This document shows, piece by piece, positions 17,659 through 26,334 of a stretch of DNA of 50,459 nucleotides (its first letter is position 1; each line of letters opens with the position of its first letter). The stretch lies in the NCBI GenBank assembly GCA_000769715.1, contig JROS01000063.1, positions 1-50,459 on the forward strand, read 5' to 3'. The stretch is from Desulfobulbus sp. Tol-SR (GTDB lineage: Bacteria; Desulfobacterota; Desulfobulbia; Desulfobulbales; Desulfocapsaceae). The position numbers were made by a program, and so were the translations under genes. The notes under the pieces are model-generated. The model made no database searches. It saw only the letters and a program-made list of their open reading frames with translations, and had not been told where the DNA came from.

Positions 17659-19494
17659 ATGGCAATTCCACTCCGCAGCGCCACCACCACCCAGGGCCGG
17701 AGGATGGCCGGCGCCCGCAGTCTGTGGCGGGCCAACGGCATGACCGAGGACCAGATCGGCCAACCGGTCATCGCCATCGTCAATTCCTTCACCCAGTTCG
17801 TCCCGGGTCACGTTCACCTGCATGACATCGGCCAGGAGCTGAAGAAGATCGTCGCCCAACACGGCTGTTTCGCCGCCGAATTCAACACCATCGCCATCGA
17901 CGACGGCATCGCCATGGGCCATGACGGGATGCTCTATTCCCTGCCGTCGCGCGAGCTGATCGCCGACAGCGTCGAGTACATGTGCAACGCCCACACCGTC
18001 GACGCGATGATCTGCATCAGCAACTGCGACAAGATCACCCCCGGGATGCTGATGGCGGCGATGCGCCTCGACATCCCGGCCATCTTCGTCTCCGGCGGGC
18101 CGATGGAGGCCGGCGTCGACGGCGACAAGCGCTACGACCTGATCGATGCGATGGTCATGGCCGCCGACCGCAACATCGACGACGCGACGGTCGAGCGGGT
18201 CGAGCGTTGCGCCTGTCCGACCTGCGGCTGCTGCTCGGGGATGTTCACCGCCAACTCGATGAACTGCCTCAACGAGGCCCTGGGCCTGGCCCTGCCGGGC
18301 AACGGGACGGTGCTGGCGACCCACGCCGACCGCCGCCGCCTGTTCCGCACGGCCGCCGGACGCATCGTCGAGATGGCCCGGGCCTGGTACGACGACGAGG
18401 ACGCCTCGGTCCTGCCGCGGACCATCGCCAGCCGCGCCGCCTTCCTCAACGCCATGGCGCTCGACATCGCCATGGGGGGGTCGTCGAACACCGTCCTCCA
18501 CCTGCTGGCGATCGCCCAGGAGGCCGGCGTCGATTTCACCATGCAGGACATCGACCAGCTGTCGCGGCGGGTGCCCAACCTCTGCAAGGTCGCCCCGACC
18601 TCTCACTTCCACATGGAGGACGTCAACCGGGCCGGCGGCATCATGGCCATCCTCGGCGAACTCGACCGGGCCGGACTCCTCGACACGAACGTGTCCCGGG
18701 TCGACAGCCCGACACTGGCGGCCACCCTGAACACCTGGGACATCATGCGGCCCTCGCACAGCGAGGCGGCGGACACCCTCTACCGCGGCGCCCCCGGCGG
18801 CCGGATCAACCTGACTCTCGGTTCCCAGGACAACCGCTACCCCGAGGCCGATCGCGATCGCGAAGGCGGCTGCATCCGCGACCTTCCCCACTGCTACAGC
18901 CGGGACGGCGGCCTGGCGGTGCTGTTCGGCAACATCGCCGAGCGCGGCTGCATCGTCAAGACCGCCGGGGTCGACCCCTCGATCTTCGTCTTCAGCGGCA
19001 CGGCCCGGGTCTTCGACTCCCAGGAGGCCGCCTGCGACGCCATTCTCGGCGGCGGCATCACCGCCGGCGATGTGGTGATCATCCGCTACGAGGGACCGAA
19101 GGGCGGACCGGGGATGCAGGAGATGCTCTACCCGACCTCCTACCTCAAATCGGTCCATCTCGGCAAAGCCTGCGCCCTGGTCACCGACGGCCGTTTCTCG
19201 GGCGGTACCTCCGGCCTGTCGATCGGCCACGTGTCGCCGGAAGCGGCGGCGGGAGGGGCGATCGCCCTGGTGCAGGACGGCGACCTCATCGACATCGACA
19301 TCCCGCAACGGACGATCAACGTCAGGGTCGCAGCGGATGTTCTCGTCGCCCGCCGGCAGGAAGAAGAACAGAAAGATCGCCGGGCCTACACCCCGGCCGA
19401 CCGCAACCGTACGATCTCCAAGGCCCTGATGGCCTATGCCCTGTTCGCGGCGTCGGCGGACAAGGGGGCGGTCCGTATTTTACCAGAGAATTGA
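17659..19494 (+). CDS. ilvD: Dihydroxy-acid dehydratase
   Basis: Dehydrates 2,3-dihydroxy-isovalerate and -methylvalerate to the 2-oxoacids in valine and isoleucine synthesis. The 611-residue protein is complete and of the E. coli length. Iron-sulfur ligands and signature stretches are present: [49 protein letters not shown], the lysine-containing loop and [30 protein letters not shown] lies before the ATG. A possible promoter (TTGCGG at 17558, TATACC at 17580, 16-base spacing) is upstream. yedF follows after three bases, so the two are co-transcribed. Confidence 0.97.
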   Translation: MAIPLRSATTTQGRRMAGARSLWRANGMTEDQIGQPVIAIVNSFTQFVPGHVHLHDIGQELKKIVAQHGCFAAEFNTIAIDDGIAMGHDGMLYSLPSRELIADSVEYMCNAHTVDAMICISNCDKITPGMLMAAMRLDIPAIFVSGGPMEAGVDGDKRYDLIDAMVMAADRNIDDATVERVERCACPTCGCCSGMFTANSMNCLNEALGLALPGNGTVLATHADRRRLFRTAAGRIVEMARAWYDDEDASVLPRTIASRAAFLNAMALDIAMGGSSNTVLHLLAIAQEAGVDFTMQDIDQLSRRVPNLCKVAPTSHFHMEDVNRAGGIMAILGELDRAGLLDTNVSRVDSPTLAATLNTWDIMRPSHSEAADTLYRGAPGGRINLTLGSQDNRYPEADRDREGGCIRDLPHCYSRDGGLAVLFGNIAERGCIVKTAGVDPSIFVFSGTARVFDSQEAACDAILGGGITAGDVVIIRYEGPKGGPGMQEMLYPTSYLKSVHLGKACALVTDGRFSGGTSGLSIGHVSPEAAAGGAIALVQDGDLIDIDIPQRTINVRVAADVLVARRQEEEQKDRRAYTPADRNRTISKALMAYALFAASADKGAVRILPEN

Positions 19495-19497
19495 ACC

Positions 19498-20109
19498 ATG
19501 AAGATTATCGATTGCCGGGGCCTGAACTGCCCCGAACCGGTCCTGCAGACCAGGAAGGCCATGGAGGCCGGGGCGCCGGAGGGGCTGGCGGTCATCATCG
19601 ACAACGAGGGCTCGAAAGACAACGTCGAGCGCTTCGCCCGCAGCCAGGGCTGCACCACCGCCGTCACGGTCCTTCCCGACGGCCAGTTCCGGGTCGAGAT
19701 CAGCGGTGTCGGAACCGGAACGACCTCCGCCGAGGTCGACCCCGCCGCCTTCACCTGCACCCCGGCCGCCGTCGGCCCGGTGTGCATCATCCCGGCCGAT
19801 TCGATGGGCCGGGGCAGCGAGGAACTGGGTTGGGCCCTGCTCCAGAACTACGTCAAGACCCTCGGGGAGCTGTCGCCGCTGCCGAGCAAAATCTTCTTCT
19901 ACAACGGCGGAGTGAAGATCGTCGCCACCGACAACAAGGCGGTCGAGGCGGTGATCGAGATGGAGAAACGCGGGGTCGAAATCTGGGCCTGCGGTACCTG
20001 CCTCGAGTACTTCCACCTGGAAAAGGAGCTGAAGGTCGGGAGAATCACCAATATGTTCGACATCGTCAACACCATGGCCACCGCCGGCCGGATCATGAGC
20101 CCGTATTGA
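19498..20109 (+). CDS. yedF: YedF-type sulfurtransferase-like selenium metabolism protein
   Basis: A 203-residue two-domain protein. Residues 1-70 form a TusA-like sulfur carrier with the CPxP signature (IDCRGLNCPEPVLQTRKAM). Residues about 95-203 form a DsrE/F-like domain (FFYNGGVKIVATDNKAVEAV, EIWACGTCLEYFHLEKEL). This fusion is annotated as the YedF protein of selenium metabolism because it co-occurs with selenium genes in anaerobes; its reaction is not established. No selA/selB/selD is in the window. It sits three bases after ilvD, and its 3' end overlaps the next gene on the other strand by 17 bases. Confidence 0.9.
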   Translation: MKIIDCRGLNCPEPVLQTRKAMEAGAPEGLAVIIDNEGSKDNVERFARSQGCTTAVTVLPDGQFRVEISGVGTGTTSAEVDPAAFTCTPAAVGPVCIIPADSMGRGSEELGWALLQNYVKTLGELSPLPSKIFFYNGGVKIVATDNKAVEAVIEMEKRGVEIWACGTCLEYFHLEKELKVGRITNMFDIVNTMATAGRIMSPY

Positions 20110-20707
20110 GCAGGTCCCGGAAGACGTCCTCGCCAAGTCCCGCCCGACCTGGCCGGTTGAGCAGCCATTCCAGCCAGGTCATGGTCCGGTCGTACCCTCC
20201 CCGGTCAAAATTCACCGACAGCCGGTTCATATACCCGTGCCGCCAGGGAACGGCGGCACAGTGCACCCCCGGTCTGCCCTGCAGCCGGCTGATCAGCCCC
20301 GGCACCGAGAAATGCGGCTCATCCTCCGGGAAGATCAGCAGACAAGGGCAGCGGGGAGCGGCCGTCACGGCATGCCGGATCTGGCCGCCGTAAAAGCCGA
20401 CGGCGAGTGGCACGGCCTCGCCGGCAGCGGCAACCACCTGCCACAGGGCCGCGGCCCCGGCGCTGAAACCGATGCAGACGGGCATGTCCGCCCGCCCTTC
20501 CAGGTGCCCCCGCACCTTGTCGGCATAGGCGGCAACGCCGCCCTGGCCCAGGAAGAACCCATAGGCCCGTCCCTCATCGTCAAACCAGGCGGCATCGGCA
20601 TACGGATCGATGATCTCCGCTTGATGTCCCCACTCGTTGCATTGAGCGGCGATCGTCCTCAGGGGCTCGGTCGTGCCGAAGATATCGGCCGCTACCAGGA
20701 TGCGCAT
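20093..20707 (-). CDS. Dienelactone hydrolase-like alpha/beta hydrolase
   Basis: A 204-residue cytoplasmic protein. A serine nucleophile elbow VCIGFSAGAAAL, an acidic residue in FPEDEPHF and a histidine in WRHGYMNR are placed as in small alpha/beta hydrolases. Classical dienelactone hydrolases use Cys at the nucleophile; here it is Ser. The ATG at 20707 has AAAGGA in front and begins directly with the first strand (MRILVAADIFG). The substrate is unknown. Its 3' end runs 17 bases into the opposite-strand yedF gene. Confidence 0.78.
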   Translation of the reverse strand: MRILVAADIFGTTEPLRTIAAQCNEWGHQAEIIDPYADAAWFDDEGRAYGFFLGQGGVAAYADKVRGHLEGRADMPVCIGFSAGAAALWQVVAAAGEAVPLAVGFYGGQIRHAVTAAPRCPCLLIFPEDEPHFSVPGLISRLQGRPGVHCAAVPWRHGYMNRLSVNFDRGGYDRTMTWLEWLLNRPGRAGLGEDVFRDLLNTGS

Positions 20708-20946
20708 CGTATTTTCCTTTATCGGGCATGATGCCGTCCCGCCATATCCTGGATTGGCCGACGGAGGATTGACAGACACATTTTGTTTATACTACCATTA
20801 ACCTCGACTCGTCTCCACACTGCCGGCGGCATGAACCGCCATCCTCCCAAGCCCCAAATTCCTTGAGGTATTCCGGCTGCAAATCGAATACAATATCCCA
20901 TGCTCAGTACAGACCGCCTCTCGTTCTCCAGTGAAGGGATGACCCT

Positions 20947-22725
20947 GTGAAACCGACAAAAACTGAAAACCCGGAATATTTCCATCACGTTATCGACTGC
21001 CAATATGCCTGTCCGGCCCACACCCAGGTGCCCGAGTATATCCGCCTGATCACCGAAGGCCGCTACGATGACGCCTATATGGTCAACTGGATTTCCAACG
21101 TCTTTCCCGGCATCCTCGGGCGGATCTGCGACCGCCCCTGCGAGCCGGCCTGCCGTCGCGGCCGGGTGGAAAAGGAACCGGTGGCCATCTGCCGCCTCAA
21201 GCGGGTGGCGGCCGACTACAAGGAATCGATCAAGGCCCGCCTGCCGGTCGCCCCGGCGGCGAAGAACGGCCGCCGGATCGCCCTGATCGGCGGCGGCCCG
21301 GCATCGCTGACGGTCGCCCGCGACCTGCTGCCGCTCGGCTACCAGGTCGACCTCTTCGACAACCAGAGCGCCGCCGGCGGCTTCATCCGCACCCAGGTCC
21401 CCTCCTTCCGGCTCCCCAAGGAGGTTCTCGACGAGGAGGTCAACCAGATCCTCGACATGGGCGTCACCTGTCATTTCGATCACTACGTCGGCAGCATGAA
21501 GAAGATGCTCGGCCAGGGCTACGACGCGATCTTCGTCGGCACCGGCGCCCCCCGCGGCCGCGACCTGGCCGACCTGCCCGGCCGCCGGGAGGGGGACCCC
21601 TTCATCCACATCGGCATCGACTGGCTGGCGGCGGTGCTCTACCGCCATGTCCACCGGATCGGCACACGGGTCCTGGTCATCGGCGGCGGCAACACCGCCA
21701 TGGACTGCTGCCGCACCGCCCGGCGACTGGGCGGCGAGAAGGTCAAGGTCGTGGTCCGCAGCCCGCGGGCCGAGATGAAGGCCTCGCCGTGGGAGATCGA
21801 GGACGCCCTGCACGAAGACATCCCGATCCACGACCAGCTCTCCCCCCTGGAGTTCGTCATCAAGGACGGCCGCCTGGCCGGCATGCTGTTCGAGCGGGTC
21901 GAGGGCCGGGTGGACGATCAGGGCCGGCGCCGGCTGCTCCCCACCGGCGAGGCCCCGGTCTTTCTGCCCTGCGACGAGGTCCTGCTGGCGGTCGGCCAGC
22001 AGAACGCCTTTCCATGGATCGAGCGGGACATCGGCATCGCCTTCGGCCGCAACGGTCTGCCGGTGCTCGACGAGATCACCCACCAATCGACACTGCCCCG
22101 GGTCTTCTTCGGCGGCGACGCCGCCTTCGGCCCCAAAAACGTCATTACCGCCGTCGCCCAGGGACACCGGGCGGCGATCTCGATCCACCTTTTGTGCGAA
22201 GGCCGCGACCTCCATCAGCGGCCGCACCCGCGGGTCAACCTGACCGGCCAGAAGATGGGATACCACGATTGGATCTACGACAGCCATGTCACCGACGACG
22301 AGCGCCAGATCGTCCCGACCGTCGAAAAGGTCAAGTCCCTGAAGGACCGGCTGCTCGAGGTGGAACTGGGATTCGACCGGGATCGGGGCCAACTGGAATC
22401 GAGGCGCTGCCTCAACTGCGATGTGCAGACGATCTTCATCGCCCAGACCTGTATCGAGTGCGACGCCTGCACCGACATCTGTCCGGTGACCTGCATCAAC
22501 TTCATCGCAGGCGGCGACGAGGACGATCTCCGCCGCCGCCTCCAGATCCCCGCCGACAACCGCGAGCAGACCCTCTACGTCTCGCCGGTGCTGCCCACCG
22601 GCCGGGTCATGGTCAAGGACGAAAACGTCTGCCTGCACTGCGGCCTGTGCGCCGAACGCTGCCCGACCGCGTCATGGGAGATGTCGAAATTCACCTATCA
22701 CGAGGCCCAGGCGGAGGATGTATGA
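20947..22725 (+). CDS. GltD-like FAD/NAD(P) oxidoreductase with three iron-sulfur segments
   Basis: A 592-residue electron-transfer flavoprotein. The N-terminus has the GltD/DPYD-type iron-sulfur motif (CQYACPAHTQVPEYI, then CDRPCEPACRRG). A FAD Rossmann site follows (IALIGGGPASLTVARDL) and an NAD(P) site (VLVIGGGNTAMDCCRTARRLGG), then GGDAAFGPKNVITAVAQG. The C-terminus holds two [4Fe-4S] ferredoxin clusters (CIECDACTDICPVTC and CLHCGLCAERCP). The GTG start has AAGGGA upstream. Its stop overlaps the next start (ATGA), and both following genes encode a 2-oxoacid oxidoreductase, so it probably passes electrons between NAD(P)H and that enzyme's ferredoxin-type centre. Direction and cofactor preference are inference. 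Confidence 0.88.
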   Translation: MKPTKTENPEYFHHVIDCQYACPAHTQVPEYIRLITEGRYDDAYMVNWISNVFPGILGRICDRPCEPACRRGRVEKEPVAICRLKRVAADYKESIKARLPVAPAAKNGRRIALIGGGPASLTVARDLLPLGYQVDLFDNQSAAGGFIRTQVPSFRLPKEVLDEEVNQILDMGVTCHFDHYVGSMKKMLGQGYDAIFVGTGAPRGRDLADLPGRREGDPFIHIGIDWLAAVLYRHVHRIGTRVLVIGGGNTAMDCCRTARRLGGEKVKVVVRSPRAEMKASPWEIEDALHEDIPIHDQLSPLEFVIKDGRLAGMLFERVEGRVDDQGRRRLLPTGEAPVFLPCDEVLLAVGQQNAFPWIERDIGIAFGRNGLPVLDEITHQSTLPRVFFGGDAAFGPKNVITAVAQGHRAAISIHLLCEGRDLHQRPHPRVNLTGQKMGYHDWIYDSHVTDDERQIVPTVEKVKSLKDRLLEVELGFDRDRGQLESRRCLNCDVQTIFIAQTCIECDACTDICPVTCINFIAGGDEDDLRRRLQIPADNREQTLYVSPVLPTGRVMVKDENVCLHCGLCAERCPTASWEMSKFTYHEAQAEDV

Positions 22726-24575
22726 GCAGGATTGAAAAAATCAACGATTTCGTCGTCCGTTTCGCCAACGTCAACGGCACGGGTTCGGCCAGCGCCAACA
22801 ACCTCTTCGCCATGGCGATCTACCGGATGGGCGTGCCGGTCACCCCGAAGAACATCTTCCCCTCGAATATCCAGGGACTGCCGACCTGGTACGAGGTCCG
22901 GGTCAGCGGCCGCGGCTGGCTCGCCCGCCGCGGCGGCATCGACCTGACGGTGGCCGTCAACGGCCAGACCCTGGTCCAGGACTATAACGAAGTCCTGCCG
23001 GGAGGTTATTTCCTCTACGATTCGACCAAGCGGCTGCCCGACGACTGCCGGCGCGACGATCTCACCATCATCGCCATCCCGCTGACCCAGCTCTGCAACG
23101 ATGCCTTCACCGATCCCCGGCTGCGCCAGTTGCTGAAAAACATCATCTACATCGGCGCCCTGGCCCGCCTGCTCGCCATCGACCATGCAGTGCTGACCGC
23201 GGCGATCAGCAGCCAGTTCGCCAAGAAACCGCAGCTGGCCGAATCGAACCTGCTGGCCCTGGAGATCGGCTCCACCTACGTCCGCGACCACTTCGACGGC
23301 GCCTGCGGCCTGCGGGTCGAACCGCTGCCGGCGCGCGGCGAGACGATCCTGATGGACGGCAACAGCGCCCTCGCCCTCGGTGCCATCTACGCCGGGGCGA
23401 CGGTGGCCGGCTGGTATCCGATCACCCCCTCGACCACCATCGTCGAGGCCTTCGAGCGCTACGCCAACCGTTATCGGATCGAACCGGAGACCGGCCGCAA
23501 ACGCTTCGCCGTCATCCAGGCCGAGGACGAACTGGCGGCGATCGGCATCGCCATCGGCGCCTCGTGGAACGGGGCGCGGGGCTTCACCGCCACCTCCGGT
23601 CCGGGACTGTCACTGATGGCCGAGTTCCTGGGGCTCGCCTACTACGCCGAGATCCCGGTGGTGCTGATGGATGTCCAGCGCGCCGGCCCGAGCACCGGGA
23701 TGCCGACCCGCACCCAGCAGTCCGATATTCTCGACGCCGCCTACGCCTCGCATGGCGACACCAGACACGTCCTGCTCTTTCCCGGCGACCCGAAAGAATG
23801 CTTCGAGATGGCCGTCGACGCCTTCGACCTCGCCGACCGGCTGCAGACCCCGATCATCGTCATGAGCGATCTCGATCTCGGCATGAACGATCATCTCAGC
23901 GCCCCGCTGGTCTGGGACGACAACCGCCGCTACGATCGTGGCAAGGTCCTCGACGCCGCCGCCCTCGATGCCCTGAAAACGCAGTGGGGCCGCTATCTCG
24001 ATGTCGACGGCGACGCCATCTGCTACCGCACGTATCCCGGCACCCATCCGGGCAAGGGGGCCTATTTCACCCGCGGCACCTCGCATAACGAGTATTCGGC
24101 CTACACCGAGGACAACACCATCTACCGCCGGGGCATGGAGCGACTGGCACGCAAGTGGGAAACGGCCAAGCGCCTGATGCCGGCCGCGCAGGCAACGATC
24201 CGCGACGCCGCCGCCGCGATCGGCGCCGTATTCTACGGCACCACTACCCCCGCCGCCGCCGAGGCGATCGATATTCTTGCCGCCGAGGGTCTGGCGATCA
24301 ACATGCTGCGCCTCAAGGCCTTCCCCTTCGGGCCGGAGGTGGCGGTGTTCATCGACCGTCACGAGCGGATTCTGGTCATCGAGCAGAACCGCGACGGCCA
24401 GATGCGCCTGCTGCTGCTCAACGAGGGCAATTTCCCGCCCGCCAAGCTGCAGTCGGTCGTCAATTTCGACGGCCTGCCGATCACCGCCGCCACCATCGTC
24501 AACCAGATCAGGTCCCTGCTGTCGAGACCGGCGACGGCCGGTGACGGCAACGCCAACCGAGGAGAGAGACCATGA
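22722..24575 (+). CDS. 2-oxoacid:acceptor oxidoreductase, fused gamma-alpha subunit
   Basis: The 617-residue large subunit of a ferredoxin-type 2-oxoacid (probably 2-oxoglutarate) oxidoreductase. The first 190 residues are the gamma domain (GTGSASANNLFAMAIYRMG, FPSNIQGLPTWYEVRVS). The alpha domain follows from about residue 205, with GWYPITPSTTIVEAFERYA, IQAEDELAAIGIAIGASWNG, TATSGPGLSLMAEFLGLA and DVQRAGPSTGMPTRTQQSD. This order is that of KorA-type proteins. GGAGG stands upstream of the ATG, which overlaps the previous stop by four bases; its own stop overlaps the beta gene likewise. Assignment to 2-oxoglutarate rather than another 2-oxoacid is not secure. Confidence 0.92.
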   Translation: MSRIEKINDFVVRFANVNGTGSASANNLFAMAIYRMGVPVTPKNIFPSNIQGLPTWYEVRVSGRGWLARRGGIDLTVAVNGQTLVQDYNEVLPGGYFLYDSTKRLPDDCRRDDLTIIAIPLTQLCNDAFTDPRLRQLLKNIIYIGALARLLAIDHAVLTAAISSQFAKKPQLAESNLLALEIGSTYVRDHFDGACGLRVEPLPARGETILMDGNSALALGAIYAGATVAGWYPITPSTTIVEAFERYANRYRIEPETGRKRFAVIQAEDELAAIGIAIGASWNGARGFTATSGPGLSLMAEFLGLAYYAEIPVVLMDVQRAGPSTGMPTRTQQSDILDAAYASHGDTRHVLLFPGDPKECFEMAVDAFDLADRLQTPIIVMSDLDLGMNDHLSAPLVWDDNRRYDRGKVLDAAALDALKTQWGRYLDVDGDAICYRTYPGTHPGKGAYFTRGTSHNEYSAYTEDNTIYRRGMERLARKWETAKRLMPAAQATIRDAAAAIGAVFYGTTTPAAAEAIDILAAEGLAINMLRLKAFPFGPEVAVFIDRHERILVIEQNRDGQMRLLLLNEGNFPPAKLQSVVNFDGLPITAATIVNQIRSLLSRPATAGDGNANRGERP

Positions 24576-25624
24576 CCTTTGTCCGCCCCAGTTTCCGCCA
24601 CCCCAGCCAGCCGACCAACGCCCTCGGCTATACCAGAAAGGACTACGAGGGGGCGATCTCCACCCTCTGCGCCGGCTGCGGCCACGATTCGATCAGCAAC
24701 GCCATCATCCAGGCCTGCTTCGAGATCCCGCTCGAACCGCACAAGGTAGTCAAGATGTCCGGCATCGGCTGCTCGTCGAAGACCCCGGCCTATTATCTCG
24801 GCCGCTCGCACGGGTTCAACTCGGTGCACGGGCGGATGCCGTCGATCGCCACCGGCGCCAACATGGCCAACCGCGACCTCGTCTACCTCGGGGTCTCGGG
24901 CGACGGCGACACCGCCTCGATCGGCATGGGCCAGTTCATTCACGTCCTGCGGCGCGATCTCAACCTGACCTACGTGGTGATGAACAACGGCTGCTACGGC
25001 CTGACCAAGGGCCAGGACTCGGCCACCGCCGACCGTGGTTCCAAGAGCAAGAAGGGGATCCCCAACCCCTTCGAATCGATCGACCTGTGCGAGATGGCGA
25101 TCCAGCTCGGCGCCGGCTTCGTCGCCAGGGGCTTTTCCGGCGACAAGCAGCAGCTGGTGCCGCTGCTGAAAGCGGCCCTGCTGCACCAGGGCATCGCCCT
25201 GATCGATGTCATCTCCCCCTGCGTCACCTTCAACAACACCTCTGGGTCGACCAAGAGCTACCAGTACGTCCGCGATCATATCGAGGCCACCGGCACCTTC
25301 GACTTCATTCCGCTGCGCCAGGAGATCGTCGTCGAATACGACGAGGGCGCCACCCAGGCCGTCACCATGCACGACGGCAGCGTCATCACCCTGCACAAGA
25401 GCGTCAGCGGTATCGATGTCACCAGCCGCCGCCATGCCCTCGACCTGCTCGAGGCCGAGCGGGAGCAGGGCCGGTTGCTGACCGGCATCCTCTTCCTCGA
25501 CCCGGAGAGCGAGGACACCCACGCCATCCTCAAGACCTCGCTGACCCCGCTCAACCAACTGTCCCGGGAGGACCTCTGCCCCGGCGCCGCCGCCCTCGAC
25601 GAGGTCAACGGTCATTTTCGCTGA
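24572..25624 (+). CDS. 2-oxoacid:acceptor oxidoreductase, beta (TPP-binding) subunit
   Basis: The 350-residue thiamine diphosphate subunit that pairs with the preceding gene. Cluster cysteines occur in LCAGCGHDSI, in GIGCSSKTP and later in ISPCVTFNN. The TPP/Mg motif is GVSGDGDTASIGMGQFIHVL with MNNGCYGLTKGQ following. The start overlaps the alpha-gene stop (ATGA), typical of translational coupling for a fixed subunit ratio. With the upstream flavoprotein it completes a three-gene operon for interconversion of a 2-oxoacid and its acyl-CoA plus CO2. The next gene, mntP, starts 46 bases later and may share the transcript without sharing the function. Confidence 0.93.
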   Translation: MTFVRPSFRHPSQPTNALGYTRKDYEGAISTLCAGCGHDSISNAIIQACFEIPLEPHKVVKMSGIGCSSKTPAYYLGRSHGFNSVHGRMPSIATGANMANRDLVYLGVSGDGDTASIGMGQFIHVLRRDLNLTYVVMNNGCYGLTKGQDSATADRGSKSKKGIPNPFESIDLCEMAIQLGAGFVARGFSGDKQQLVPLLKAALLHQGIALIDVISPCVTFNNTSGSTKSYQYVRDHIEATGTFDFIPLRQEIVVEYDEGATQAVTMHDGSVITLHKSVSGIDVTSRRHALDLLEAEREQGRLLTGILFLDPESEDTHAILKTSLTPLNQLSREDLCPGAAALDEVNGHFR

Positions 25625-25670
25625 GGATCTTCCCAGTAACCAATCCATACCATTACATAAACCGCTCTGC

Positions 25671-26243
25671 ATGTCTCTTCTCACCCTCATCGGCATCGCC
25701 GTCGCCCTGGCGATGGACGCCTTCGCCGTCGCCATCGCCGTCGGCATCAGCCTCAAATCGATCCACTATCGTCAGGTCTTCCGCCTCGCCTGGCACTTCG
25801 GTCTGTTTCAGGCGATGATGCCGGTGATCGGCTGGGCCGCCGGAACGACGGTCCGGTCCCACATCCAGGACTACGACCACTGGATCGCCTTCGCCCTGCT
25901 GACACTCGTCGGCGGCAATATGCTGCGGGAGGCCTTTTTCGGCGACGAAGAGGAGAACGGGGCCGGGAAGGATGCCACCCGCGGCCTGACCCTGGTGGTC
26001 CTGTCGGTGGCGACCAGCATCGATGCCCTGGCGGTCGGTTTTTCCATGTCGCTCCTCAACCTGGCGATTGCCACCCCGGCGCTGGTCATCGGTCTGGTGG
26101 CCGCCGTCTTCACCGTCAGCGGTCTCTACCTCGGCAACCGGGTGGCCAATTTCAAACGGTTGAGCAGCTACGCCGAAATCCTCGGCGGCCTGGTCCTGCT
26201 CGCCATCGGCGTCAATATCCTCCACGACCACGGGGTGTTCTGA
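25671..26243 (+). CDS. mntP: Putative manganese efflux pump MntP
   Basis: A 190-residue inner-membrane protein of the MntP family, which exports Mn(II). Six hydrophobic segments arise from two repeated halves, each with the conserved Asp-containing motif: ALAMDAFAVAIAVGISLK in the first and SIDALAVGFSMSL in the second. Other family features are HFGLFQAMMPVIGWAAG and GG(N/L)ML after the third segment. No yybP-ykoY-like leader is visible in the 46 bases upstream, unlike some mntP genes, so manganese control is not evident. Confidence 0.93.
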   Translation: MSLLTLIGIAVALAMDAFAVAIAVGISLKSIHYRQVFRLAWHFGLFQAMMPVIGWAAGTTVRSHIQDYDHWIAFALLTLVGGNMLREAFFGDEEENGAGKDATRGLTLVVLSVATSIDALAVGFSMSLLNLAIATPALVIGLVAAVFTVSGLYLGNRVANFKRLSSYAEILGGLVLLAIGVNILHDHGVF

Positions 26244-26334
26244 ACCCGCCCGGCGACAACGGCACACCGATCCGTAATGCAATCGGGGCCCGAATCCGGT
26301 ACACTGTGTCCTGCAGCAATTCGGCGCGGCAAAT

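Noticed and set aside
17596-19308. Long open frame antisense to ilvD
   Set aside because: It mirrors the codon structure of ilvD in a GC-rich genome, has no ribosome-binding site and its product is a low-complexity Asp/Gly/Arg/Val string with no family match.
20769-20793. TTGACA and TATACT boxes upstream of the GltD-like gene
   Set aside because: Both hexamers are good but the spacing is only 13 bases, too short for a standard promoter.
20719-22638. 640-codon open frame antisense to the GltD-like gene
   Set aside because: A shadow of the high-GC sense gene. The sense product has cofactor motifs in order; the antisense one has none.
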